Shown: piece after piece, positions 36,241 through 47,225 of the stretch
Numbering within the stretch: position 1 is the first letter of the stretch
Layout of the letters: each line of letters begins with the position of its first letter
Source: Hysterangium stoloniferum
Taxonomy: Eukaryota; Basidiomycota; Agaricomycetes; Hysterangiales; Hysterangiaceae
Direction of reading: 5' to 3'
Assembly: GCA_015178975.1 (NCBI GenBank)
Contig: WHVD01000149.1
Coordinates: 62,001-126,000, forward strand
Length of the DNA stretch: 64,000 bases
Position numbers and translations under genes: made by a program
The notes under the pieces: model-generated
What the model was told of the DNA's origin: nothing
The model's input: only the letters and a program-made list of their open reading frames with translations
Database searches by the model: none

Positions 36241-36768
36241 TTACTCGCCAACAACTCAGGAACGCGCTCCTATGATTCTGAGACAGTAGGATGAGTCACA
36301 GGGAGGTAGAAATTAACTGCGTTCTGAATTTATAAAATAAAAAAACATGGTCCGTTCACGTTCTAGTTCAGCGCTCGACATTTATCTTGGTCTCCTTATT
36401 CGTTCATGAATGATTCTCACTGTCGTCTCTACAAGACCAGTCCCCCCCGGTCAATCCAGTAATTAATCCAAAAGAGCACCAATACGTGTACGTTTAATGT
36501 CGACGCCATCCTTAGTGAGCCATCGCCGTATGATTGACACTATCAAAAGGCAATCATCGCTCACTTAATCACAACATCGTTGACACTATATTCTCAACTG
36601 TACCACCATTGAGGAAAGAAACCTTAATGGCGGCTTATGGCCGCAACTTCCGTTTCTCACTACACTTACCTTCGACTATCTCAGGAGAAAAACTACGTGA
36701 AATAAATATGCCATACCCGCCGTTTCCTTCTCACGACCCTCCTATCTCACAATTTCCTCGAGAATGCT
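36241..36768 (+). other. Flank and start of an unassigned open frame
   Basis: A plus-strand open frame runs 36534-36890 (118 residues, ending PSVLVLPSGLP). It has no recognised domain. The last third of this frame lies in the left arm of the inverted duplication annotated next. There is nothing else of note to its left. Confidence 0.3.
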
Positions 36769-37041
36769 GGTTACCAGGGCATTGTCAATTCACCCGTATT
36801 CGCTGGCAACAACTTAGTCTTCAGGTAGCAGCTTGGTGGGATTGGTCTCCTGAACCATCCGTTCTTGTCCTACCTTCCGGACTTCCGTGACCTACCACAG
36901 GCACGGATGGCTCAGGAGACCAATCCCATGAGCATCCGGGGGTGCGACGATTATTTTTCGTGCTTAAGCCGTCAGAGCCACTAGCTGACGACCGAGTTGT
37001 TGCTAGCCAATATAGCGTGAATTGATAATGTCCTGGTAACC
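36769..37041. repeat. Inverted duplication of a coding-like segment
   Basis: Left arm 36769-36863 (GGTTACCAGGGCATTGTCAA ... CTCCTGAACCATCCGT) is repeated inverted at 36903-37041 (ACGGATGGCTCAGGAGACC ... TGTCCTGGTAACC). The right arm carries an extra stretch of about 45 bases. Both arms translate to a similar peptide (LPGH.QFT and WDWSPEPSV), so a coding exon may have been duplicated in inverse orientation. The arms are separated by 39 bases. Confidence 0.7.
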
Positions 37042-39172
37042 CGCATGCACCTGGTGGCGGGGAGATTTACGACAACGTACTTCGATTTATCTACTGTAGG
37101 TACACTACCCATACCTCAGCCGATTCACTGAGCTTTGTTATTTTCCACAAATCCTTTAAATTGTCGCACCACCGTCCGCTTATTAAGGTTCTCCATGACA
37201 CGAAAATACTCAATTCCTTATTATTAGTTTGGCCAGGAGTCAAGAGGGGGGGATTATTACAGTCGATCCAATAAACCGTCTGTCGGGACCGGCTCCTTCC
37301 GCCATGTTTCGGGTACCAATGACGAAGTTTCATCTTTCCTTCTAAAATCAATCATGACCATTTTCAGCATTCGAGAAGTGTGGGGGGAAAATTCACTGAA
37401 ATTATGCTGTCTTCCAACTACAATCATATTATTAAGGCTGCCCATCATGACAATATCTTTGTTCTTGTTCATTAGTTTGGCAGGAATCAAGAGGATGACC
37501 GCAGTAAAACGTCAGATGCAAATGGCGGAGACCGAGGACCTGTCGTCTATGATTGCTGCCTAAATAGGCCGAGGCGTGGTGAGCTTGTAATTCCACAGGC
37601 TGTCTGGAAGAAAATAAAGATCAACATTGTCTTCGAGATAGATGTCATAGTTGCCGCAGAAAGACGTGACTGTATTCTATGTTTGTTCACTTCTGTTATA
37701 ATCTCAATGCATTGGCAGGTGTGAGTATCCACCGGGATAGTATGCGCGGCGACAGCCCATCCAGCGCTGTTTTTTTCGTTGGATTTACCTGAATTGGCGG
37801 GATTGTTGATTTATATCGGCTTCTCGTTAGTCTTTACTTCTTTATTATTGGCTGACGAAATCAGTTGCAGCCTCCTCATAGTATTCCATGGTTCAACAGC
37901 ATTGTGGTTCGACTTTGCCGAAGGCCTGAGGTTGGTATCATGATGATTATGCTCTTCTTGGTGCGTAGCCGCTAGCCACTTGTATGTTATCATTGCCAAA
38001 CTATATGCGTAAGGTGCTGCTTTGCACACCGAATCTCACCTCGCTAGTACTTTGGTTTGGTGCCTTTGTTATGCAATTGCAAACTGTCTAAATTTGACGT
38101 TGAGTCTATGAGACTCGGTGTCTCCCTACTAATACTTACTAAAACCAAGGAAACATCCCTAGCCTGACACCAGCGGTAGGCTCGGGCCGGTTTACTTTCA
38201 GCACTTTATTCCTTGTCTCGTTGAAAGAGGCTTCGACAGCACCTTGCGCTTGTATCACATAGAATATGTAGCTGATAGACCGTTAGTATTCTGATTCCCA
38301 TCGCTTTGACCCCGCCTCTCTAGCAAGAAACGACCCAAAGATCTACGATCCTGAGTCCAAGGATATCCCTCAACTTGAAAAACACATATCGGTCTTTTCC
38401 AGTGAGGGAGATCTATGGCAGGGTATTTATGCGGGCTAGGAAGGTGATTATAAATCACGCTATAGATATAAGCCAGCAGGAAACGCAGTGCTGCCAATCG
38501 TTAGGTTTCCGGGACGGACCTCCCATTTCCCTACCCTACTCCGTTTTGTCTCTTTTTTTCCCCTCCAAGTTTCTGACATTGACCATCTCCTCCGAAAAGC
38601 CCTTGTCACGATAATAACACCCTTTCACTTTCCACCTTTGATTGATACTTCACGAATCCATAACCAATAATAAATCATACTACTCCTGAATGTTTCAACG
38701 CTATTCACGAAGACCTCTTGTTCATACATTCGCTATACATCTCCCTTATCTGCCTCTCTTTCCGAATTTGGAAGGTCAACCTCCGGCTACCTTAAAGGAG
38801 GGTTTTACGTGATTGTTCGCAATGCGGCAAGTTCATGCGACTTACATCGTGATGAGGTCAAATTGGTCCAAAGGACATGCTGCGTGAATAATACTCAAAC
38901 AATAGGAAACACTTGATGTACCCTGACAGTCTAGTTGAACTGAGTCCGTACGGTAGGACGACTGTTACTCTCTATTCACAGGAAAATCGGACGTCAAGAC
39001 AGTTCTGAAATGTATCTACGAGGCACTCCTATTCAGCGGGTTTTGTTCTGCTGTTGTGAGGTAACTTGGTATGTTCAAAGATATTCATGTTACATTAGTG
39101 GATTCAGAAGAATGTGTAGTGTACAGAAACCAGCTTGACGATAAAACTGGCCCGAGTAATCGATTATATGAT
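37042..39172. other. Possible decayed minus-strand gene and spacer
   Basis: Minus-strand frames at 37257-37490 (LVPETWRKEPVPTDGLLDRL) and 37091-37351 (FVSWRTLISGRWCDNLKDLWK) can be linked by a short GTAATA...GAG intron in one frame. The reading then runs into the inverted duplication at 37041. No family is recognised. From 37.6 to 39.1 kb I see only short frames. Confidence 0.3.
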
Positions 39173-40314
39173 TCAAGACATGGATATAGTATCAGGATCA
39201 CCACTGGTGCTGCTCGCCCCATGGCTAGTTCTGCGAGGTTTACGTCCCTTTCCGCCACGACTACAAGGAGTAATCGACGATTCGTGCAAATTCTTTTCAT
39301 TGTTACCATTCGGTCTCTCTTTGTTAGGATTTTTGCATGTCTTCCTAGGTATTTTCGCATCCTGGGTATGATGAGCGAATCCACCTTTTTTCCCGCCACG
39401 TCCAAATCGGATCCTGTCAGGAACAAGGCTCAATGATGACATGGAATTAGACAGTTCATTAGTATCGTCGTGTGATTGAGCTGGGGGAGGAGGAGCGGGG
39501 GGAGATGGACATGGAGGGTCATGTACGAGCGCAACTCCGCCGTTCACATGTGGTGGCTGCCCTTTTTCATCGTGTTCGATTTCTACATCCATATCACTCC
39601 CATGACCACTCCCATGATTCTCTCCACTATCGCTATCGCTCTTCGTATGCTGATCTTTCGGCCGAGGTTTCCAGTCGCCCCGATAGAGACTTGCTCCCGG
39701 TCCCCATTTACGGAGTAAACCACCAATGCCTTTGTTCGTGACAGCAAAGAAGTATTGTTTAGGATATCCATGGGATTGAATCAAATGAAGGCGGCGGCCT
39801 TTAGGAGTCGCAAATAGCCCTGGACATGATGACTGATAGCAAGCAAACTGATGACGGATCTGAGATAGATCAAGGTGAAAGTACACGACACTCACGGTCT
39901 TTTGACCCCGTTCTTTTTTCAGTGCTACAATCGGATCATGACACTCAGCAAAGTGCTACGGTGCACAGTCAAGAACGAAGGAAGAACAAAAGGGATACTT
40001 AACGGCAGTGCTGGCGCGGGACCAGGTCAAAATAGACTTACCAGCTCTAAGAACCTCGCATCTGGGAAGACGCACCTACAGCGATTATCTTCGCAAACAA
40101 ATGTATGAAACTTGGCGTAGTGATCCTCGACATCTTGCGCAGAAGAGAGGTGGGTTGGCTTGTGTCCTGAGCATGTTGGTGGAAGTGAGCATACTAGCGA
40201 GGTGTATAGTGATTCTGGGATGATCTTCACAAGTTTTGGAGAAGGTGATGAAGGTAGAGAAGGTGAAGAACGCGAGGACACTGGACTTGAGCTGCGGGGA
40301 CGTTTGGAGGCCAT
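39173..40314 (-). CDS. ZNF511-like C2H2 zinc-finger protein
   Basis: Three exons (40042-40314, 39896-39955, 39173-39847) keep frame and give about 335 residues. Exon 1 starts with a Ser/Pro-rich basic tail, then the first finger region CSLPPTCSGHK...HYAKFH and CEDNRCRCVFPDARFLEL. Exon 2 completes it with HFAECHDPIVALKKERGQKT. Exon 3 has CYQSSCPGLFATPKGRRLHLIQSHGYPKQYFF, a C-x4-C...H-x4-H finger followed by the aromatic HGYP segment and GIGGLLRKWGPGASLYRGDW. Together these are the signature of the conserved eukaryotic ZNF511 family. The C-terminus is a long acidic then Pro-rich and basic tail, longer than in animals. Nuclear location is likely, and its molecular role is poorly known. The last intron has a second in-frame acceptor 12 bases upstream. 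It shares a 144-bp promoter region with the F-box gene. Confidence 0.88.
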
Positions 40315-40458
40315 GTAAGGAGTGGGTTACATAAGCTGATGTCGGAGTTTGTGTTAGATCTTTGCTGTCCCGACCCCCCGTCGAGGCTTGCAACGAGCAG
40401 CGCTTTTCTGCTGTGCAGCTCGTCTCGATCTTAGGCTTCCCCTTTCTTCCTTTTTTTC
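40315..40458. promoter_or_regulatory. Bidirectional promoter between ZNF511-like and F-box genes
   Basis: Only 144 bases separate two start codons facing apart. The plus-strand end is a pyrimidine-rich tract (CTTCCCCTTTCTTCCTTTTTTTC) directly before the F-box ATG, typical of fungal transcription starts. No canonical TATA is seen. Confidence 0.7.
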
Positions 40459-41657
40459 ATGGAGTTGCCTACTGAAATTCTTCTTAAAATCTTCGAATCT
40501 CTTCCTTCTTCTACTCTTGTTACGATCAGTCTCGTCAGTCGTGTCTGGCGAGCTCTCTCAATTAAACTTTTGTATACGATCATTGAGCACCTGTCTTGGA
40601 AGCCAAAACGCGTCTCAACATGCCTCACTACGTTGGCGTCAGGTCATGATACGGCAATTCCTTCAATTGTACGACATCTCGACCTCCGATTGTGGTCATC
40701 CGACCCAGAATTCTCCCATCTTCTCATCGATGCCCTGGTTCAGACTACAGGAGTAACGAAGCTCAAGTTATCGATGTCTGAGACATTCTCTCAGCATTTT
40801 GAATCACACCTTCTTCAACGAGGCTTCATCGCTTGCGAGTCAGTTGGCGAACCCCAGCCGGAGCTGTGGACCAAGCAGTTTCTTCCCCGTCTTCAGGAGC
40901 TCGAATTATCATCAGGATATCGACCATTCCAATTGGCGGCCGGACGGCCTGTTTGGAACCTCTCTTCACCAACCCATATGCAATATGATGCTTTACAGCA
41001 CCTCATCCCGTTCTTCCAACGTTCATTAGGTCCAGTTCAGTCGATTCATTTTAGTCTTACGGGGCGTGACACAAAGGTGGCATCTACGGCTCTGAAATTA
41101 GTCTCATGGAAATTACCGTGCCTCACTCATGTCTTCTTCAATTTTTTCGTAAGCAAACGCGCATATCCTCCAGTATGTTCTTTGACCTCCTTAATCTTAC
41201 ATGACTAATATATTTTTTGTCTTTTACTTTCTAGAAATTTACGCCTGACCTTCTCGAAGACCTGTCCACTCTCTCCTCTCTCCATTCCGTCGAACTTCTC
41301 CTCTCACGGCACGCCCGCTCCCCAGACCCGTATCTCTACTCCCATTTCGCAGCAGTGCACACTCTGAAAGCAACCGCAGTCGCTTTGACGCACGTTGTCG
41401 TCGATACGATCCGCTGGCAATATTGCCCACCCAGCCTAAACTGCATGGAAAACGCATATGGATGGTCACCCCTCCCATCTGACACCCGCACGCATGCGTG
41501 GTGGCTTGGACAATATGGCAGCGCGGCAGCTGCTCATGCCGCTATGGTTACCTTGTGGAAAGGCGAAGAGCGGTGCATTCCTCTTATGGAGGAAATCGGC
41601 ACGAGTCTGTACCGCAATTCAAACGACAGTATGAGCATTTACGACTACGAAGCATGA
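40459..41657 (+). CDS. F-box protein
   Basis: Two exons give about 370-378 residues. The first residues, LPTEILLKIFESLPSSTLVT followed by SLVSRVWRALS, form an F-box, which binds Skp1 and brings substrates to an SCF ubiquitin ligase. The rest has the irregular Leu-rich layout of basidiomycete F-box proteins (VRHLDLRLW, LQELELSSG, SLHSVELLLS), probably the substrate-binding part. The intron ends at CTAG (41234) with an ACTAAT branch-like box. Two donors, GTAAGC (41149) and GTATGT (41173), are both in frame with exon 2 (41235-41657), so the protein could differ by 8 residues. The protein ends SMSIYDYEA. The substrate is unknown. Confidence 0.88.
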
Positions 41658-42129
41658 ACGGAATCTTGGCTGTTCTTGTTTTTTATGTCTTGTTCGTTGT
41701 CTAATTTAGTGGCAAGACCACATTTGTAATAATTGTTGCTGTTGCTTGTATCAGTCAGCTTGGTTTCTGTTCCTGTCTAATAAGCTTGTATTTATTAGTC
41801 AAACAACGCATTGTATGTGTATTGAACAATATTAGATTGTATATGGTCCCCTCGTGTCTCGTGGATCTTGCAGAATTTCATATTTCATTTATGCAGTCTA
41901 GAAGCTTCACAATGCGCATATTTAACTAGTTGCCAATAGAGTCATCACTAACGGATCCATCATCTCTGATAGTTATTTGTAGATCAGACATTTGTAGACT
42001 TGGCACAACCCTCACAAATGGACAGAGTACCATACAGCGAATAGACAACGTCCAACTCTATCTATGCATGTATACACGGATTTGTTGATTGCAAGATCCA
42101 TTGAACCTACGCCTCTACGCGCGCTGCCC
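41658..42129. other. 3' region of the F-box gene
   Basis: AT-rich, no gene. It probably holds the 3' untranslated region and terminator of the F-box gene, up to the foldback element at 42130. Confidence 0.5.
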
Positions 42130-42831
42130 TTACAGCTGTTCCGGGTACGTAGTGCGGAGTTTGACAATCAATAAAAAAATTCCGCTTTGGTCCCAAAAAT
42201 AAATTGCCATGTAACTCCATAATGGGGAGGAAGTAAGATATAATACTTTGTATTCACCATATATATATATGGGGCAAGCTATTCCTAGACTCGGAATTTC
42301 TTATTTCCTCTTATTTAACATTTGGACCTCTGTTAAAGAATCAGCTCCTCCGCCACAATTACACACTTTTTCTGTTTGAAGCTTGGGGAGAATAATATTG
42401 GATATTATATCTAAAAGTATAAACAAGAATGGATGCCTATACAGGACAGAATGTAGGGAAAGGCCAGACCTACACTAATGCAGCATATAAGTGTCGCTGT
42501 TCCCTACATTCCATACTTTATAAGCATCCATTCTTATGTAGACTTTTATATATAATATGTCATATTATTCTCCCCGGGTTTCAACCTAAACAAGGGTTCA
42601 ATTGTGGCGGAGGAGCTGATTCTTTGACAGAGGTTTAAATGTTAAATAACAGGAAATAAGAAATTTTGATTATAGGAATAGCTTGCCCCATATATATATA
42701 TGTTTAATACAAATTATTATATCTTACTTCCTCTCCGTTATGGAGTTACAAGGCAATTTATTTTTGGGACCAAAGCGGAAATTTTTTATTGATTTTCAAA
42801 CTCCGCACTACGTATCCGGAACAGCTGTAAG
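42130..42831. mobile_element. Foldback element: 702-bp near-palindrome
   Basis: Arms 42130-42459 and 42501-42831 are inverted copies of each other (CTTACAGCTGTTCCGG at one end, CCGGAACAGCTGTAAG at the other) over their full length with scattered differences. They surround a 41-bp loop. Shared internal blocks include CCATATATATATATGG, TCAGCTCCTCCGCCACAATT and AAGAATGGATGC. There is no transposase. It fits a foldback or MITE-type element, or a transposon-derived hairpin. Target duplication is not obvious. Its right arm has entered the 3' coding end of the gene on the minus strand. Confidence 0.85.
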
Positions 42832-44321
42832 CTACTCTTTGAAGTAGCCTCTGGGATCTCCTAAGCCCGGTTTCCCCCTCAGGACTACTCTGAAGCGGCT
42901 GCACCACCTGTGATATCTTTTGTTTGCTTTTAGCTTCCGACACAATCACCCTGTCCAAACTTCGTACTTTTTGATTGCTGTCCTCCCTAGTGGAAACATT
43001 GCTGTATAAAGTAGATGATGGTGAGGGAAAGCGACTGAATGTCCCATCCACGGAGAATCTGCGACTCAGGGACGAGAGATCGCTGAAGCTTCCGGACCGT
43101 CTTAATGCAGTGAGGCGTTTTCGGACTGGGAGAAAACGAGGGAGTACGCGCGAAACCGAGATTGTTGAAGCTCTGAACAGGCGTCACGGGTGTACTGGCG
43201 CCACCATTTTGGTGTTCAAAAAGTGGTGTTGTGGGATCGAGAGCGGGGCTCGTCGAGTTATTGAAACATTGAGCAGGTGTCAGAGGAAAATTGCCGTCGG
43301 CATTGAGTTCACTTTCAGAAAATGCTGGCGTACGAGCGAACTCGTTGAGACTCGGAGAAGGAGTTCGAGGCGCAGGACTGCTCTCTCTCCCTTGTCCCTG
43401 GCGTGAAAACCACTGATTGAGGTAATTGAAAGGAGGAAAAGGAGAAGGTATTGCAGGAGATTTGTTTGACTCCCTGTTATTAGGACTTGCCGAAGTGGAA
43501 ACGGTGTTGGGTTGAAGACCGTCCGAAAACGAGAAATCGGGAAAACTATGCATTGAGGAGAAGCTGTCACCATTCCAATGAGAACGCGCAGCCTCGAGTG
43601 ATTCGGTTGTAAACTCGGAGGTTTCCTTATTTTCTGGATGGACCAAGGGAGAAGACAAAATAGATTTCGAAACACCATCTAGACAGCCGTCTAGATCCCG
43701 TTACGGTTGCGGTGACAATGGTTGAGGTCGCGGTTGCAACAGTGACAATACTTTCCCAACGAAAAAGATTTTAGGAACAGGGAATAAAGTTGGCTGTTGT
43801 ACAATTTGGCTTCCGCATCTGAGATAACGGAAAACAAGAGACTCTTCAAGATCATCGTTTATTCCTAGGAAAATGTCAGTGGAATGTTGAATATCCTCAA
43901 GGCTCCCGCATAGCTGAGCAGATTCGTTCTCGCGGGGAATCTCCACCCATGCTATTAGCGCAGCTAAAGAGTCATTCTTGGAGAGAATATAGCATATTTC
44001 CATATATTTCTGAGGATGGGAGGAATATTGGAGTAGCTTACTATCACACAATTAATTAGAATCATGAAATGGGGTCATCATGGTATACATACCAGAAGCT
44101 GGTATTTGTGAAGTCAAAATATATTCCACAGCTTGACTGATCTCAAATTGCGAGAAAATATCCCCTCTTATAGCGGCCACAAAGTTATTTATCAGTCCCG
44201 TGTGTTGCGCTATGAACCGCATGCGGGAGGGAGTGGCAGCCTGACTTGAAGATCCTTGAAGCTGTGAATTTTCCAACGGCAGCGTTAAGTCAGAGGTGGT
44301 AGTCATAGGGAGGAAATTCAT
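42758..44321 (-). CDS. Ser/Thr-Pro-rich protein of unknown function, 3' end altered by foldback element
   Basis: Exon 1 (from ATG 44321) encodes MNFLPMTTTSDLTLP...SRMRFIAQHTGLINNFVAAIRG. A GTATAC donor (about 44087) to a GATAG acceptor (about 44039) continues in frame to KLLQYSSHPQKYMEICYILSK...FFVGK. A later exon (42987-43658) is rich in Ser/Thr-Pro and repeats FARTPxFS and TPxQxFNN, likely kinase target sites. The join between these parts near 43690-43760 is not resolved. Near 43110-43130 the best reading changes frame to LRRSGSFSDLSSLSRRFS, so there is an intron I cannot see, a frameshift or decay. The last 23 codons and the stop lie inside the foldback element. No domain is recognised. 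A regulatory, phosphorylated protein is a guess. Confidence 0.5.
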
Positions 44322-45630
44322 CTTTTAAGTGATGGGGGTATGGTCAGCTATGACACCAACTCGCCTACGGGGACACATTTATACTGGTAGACGTTGTAGC
44401 GAAACCAAAGGGTAACTTAAATGAGATACCCATTGCAAAGAAGGGCTGACATTGTAGATTCGAAATGCGATTCTGTGGAAGTATTAGCACAATATGCCTC
44501 ATAGCGCATAATTCCATTTATAGACTTAACAAATAGTTACTTACTGTAATCCCGTCGTCAATTGGGATCACTGGCGGTCACACAAGTTGACAGGACCACG
44601 GTGTATTGTCCAGAGCAGAACAAGATACAGGCAAGTGCAGCGTACGGTAAGATCTAAGGTCCTGAAAACTTCCCGGCTACTTATACCGTAAAACGCGGTG
44701 ATTATGTAATCACGTAAAACTAAAGGGTCCGTGCGTAAGACTGGGGGCACCAGGATTACACTTACGCTATTCTTCTACCCTACGAGGTTTTCAGATTTAA
44801 TAGAAGGAGGCCACAGTTGGTATTTGGATCAGACCTTATCGAAGAACGTGGTTGAGGATTGGGAGTGGTACAGCTGAGTCACTGCCACAGCCAAGTCTCC
44901 AGGACAGTGGTCACTACATCAGGAAAGTGGGAAGATTAGTAAGTATGCCGTCTATATTGTGCCGTCTATATTGTCTAGAGCCATCTAGGAGAGCTAGCTC
45001 GGCTAGACACAGCTAGACACACTACTTTCCGAGATCCCTATTTACTAGTCGGTATAAAAGCTTACTATAGATCTAGGGAGTTTAGGGGGAGTTTACATAA
45101 TGGGTGTAGACATTCCCAAATCCCTGATGTAGTATGCCTCTCACATATATTAATGGGAGTGGTCCAGGTTTCAAAAGTAGTTATCGTGTGGGCAGCTGGT
45201 GGAAAAGGTGTTTTAGCTAAGCCAATAGTTGTAAATGGTATCCTGGGAACACTGCTTCACATTCTAGGGGAGGGGGCCACTGTCAGGTACCCAAAGAGAG
45301 CTTTGCTTTACAAGACAACCTCGGCCTGTAAGCTGAGCGGGTCAGAAAAGACTATGCACATCTCCCAGAGGCAAGATCGAAGCGTCAAAGCCTCAGGTGA
45401 TCAAAAGGATCTGATACTCTGGTATTCCAAGCCATGCCACTTTTAGTCCCATTTCGCCTACAATACATCCCTTTTGTGGCTTGAGATGACAATTTTGCTC
45501 GAAAAAATCCCGGCAGGTTGTTTCACCGGCCATGATATGTTACTTCTAAAACTGACATGGTAGTGGAAATCTCTTATTGTTCGTTTGTGAGTCTGGGCAA
45601 GGAAAAGAGTTACATTGTGTCGCCACTGCT
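44322..45630. other. Spacer before the retroelement cluster
   Basis: No confident gene. The short direct repeat GCCGTCTATATTGT occurs twice at about 44948-44975, and a TATAAAAG box lies near 45053. A plus-strand frame (45153-45446) starts at an ATG but has no recognised motif. The part from 44.9 to 45.15 kb may be an LTR or promoter relic. Confidence 0.3.
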
Positions 45631-45808
45631 TGTGAAGGATAGGTCACATAGGAGGCGCGACTAAAGACTCTAAGCCTTACCCCTTAGCTGCTTTATAATT
45701 CCATTATTTCCTTTATGTTTTATATTTTTATTTTATTTTCTATCACTCATAAATATGGATCATACCCCCTTTTATTAGTTCGAAAGTCCATGTATGCTTG
45801 TGGGTGCT
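45631..45808 (+). mobile_element. Partial family C LTR (5' part)
   Basis: Begins TGTGAAGGATAGGTCACATAGG, matching the start of the inverted family C LTR at 57635-58316, and runs to the shared TCCATGTATGCTTGTGGG block. It is then interrupted by a family D LTR at 45809. The remainder is not present in this window next to it. Confidence 0.75.
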
Positions 45809-46448
45809 TGTGAAGGGTATGCATATATCATGATTGGACTGTGGAATAATAGATGTATTATAATACTTTATTATCTAGTTTTTATTTCTTTTCTCTAATT
45901 TTCTATATCTTTCGAGCATACCCTTATTTGTTAGTTCGAAGCCTTGTGTATATCTATGGGCACTCTCGGCGTCAAATGACAAGACACTTTTTACCCAGCA
46001 GACACCACCTCGTAACGACTCAGATGTCGAATAGCGAGAGGTGTCAAGGGTAATAACTCAGCTACCCATAGAGGTAGCGTCTTCTAGCATACTAATAGAA
46101 TTTGGACTCGAACCGCAAAGGTCGAGTTCCACTCTCAAGACTCTGCACTCGTCGACACTGTATTTGACTCATGCTGTTATCTCTCCACCCTAGATATTCA
46201 GTCTTTCACTGATTATCTATCTTATTTCTAGCTACCAGTTGTACTGTAAAGGTCAACTCTTTATTCTCTTGTTCTAGTCATCACAAGCAACTGTACAGTT
46301 GCTCTTGTGACGTGTAGTGTGTCCCTATACTAGTACTATCAGTCTAGTAATCTATCGTATTGTACTGAATGGTCAATACTTCCTAATAGTAGTTGAATAA
46401 ACACTATTCTTCGTATATTGAGTGGTCAGAATCTATTGACTCTTCACA
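45809..46448 (+). mobile_element. Family D LTR, 5' LTR
   Basis: 640 bp, starts TGTGAAGGGTATGCATATATC and ends TTGACTCTTCACA. The primer-site string TGGTGATCCGGGCC follows. It is nearly the inverted twin of 63275-63913. It is inserted in a family C LTR, so it is younger than that copy. Confidence 0.85.
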
Positions 46449-47225
46449 GTGGTGATCCGGGCCGGACCATTCTTTTCCTATGAGGAAAGATTCTATTATT
46501 TGACTACTAAAGACTTGAACATGCAAATGACTACGGGCAAGAACCAAACACCGAGGTCTTCATCAACTCCGAGTAGTTCCATGCCTCGTCAAAAATCTGC
46601 TAATTTAGAACCACCCCGTAATGTCACCTTGAGGAAATCTTCATCGACGTTTCAAGGATCAGTTCCTCTGGAGGATCCCTCGGGAGTAGTAGCTGGATCG
46701 TCAATGAACATTCCCCCCAATCCACCTGAGGAACGCTCATCACCTGGGCAGTTGAACATCCCTGGAACCAACATTGAGTCTAGTTGAGCACCCAAGCCCA
46801 TTCTCACATTCCCTCCGAGACAGGTTATCCTCAAGCAGTTCCTCAGAGGTCATATGGTTTATGCTCAGCCCATTGACTTGCAATGGGACATGTACTACAC
46901 CGATCGAATCTCTGAGGATCAGGTTACTCCCTTTGTGGAGGAATACAATACGGATTACCCCATTTTACCAGAGACTGTAGCAGTTTGGCTAGATTGCTAT
47001 CAGGTGATTTTATCGGCACGTGATTTATTCACATGACCAGGCAACCTTGAGGACTTGACCCGATCGATTCCCGAATGGTCGAACGAGGTCACAACTGCTA
47101 TGGAGGGAGGAAGAAGGATTCTCAAGCGGGAGGTGTTCTCTCTATTCCTTGAAGCACTTTGTATGCATGATGATGCGTTGCAAATCCTACACATCCTGCT
47201 CGGCGGAGATCATGTTGTGCCTAAG
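46449..47225 (+). mobile_element. Ty3/gypsy leader and gag remnant
   Basis: Leader with primer-site string, then gag-type coding sequence (FPPRQVILKQFL, YAQPIDLQWD, LCMHDDALQILHILLGGDH). It is related to the gag at 4375-5534 and to that of the 52-57 kb element. It is broken and stops at an inverted family A LTR. Downstream pol is absent. Confidence 0.75.
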
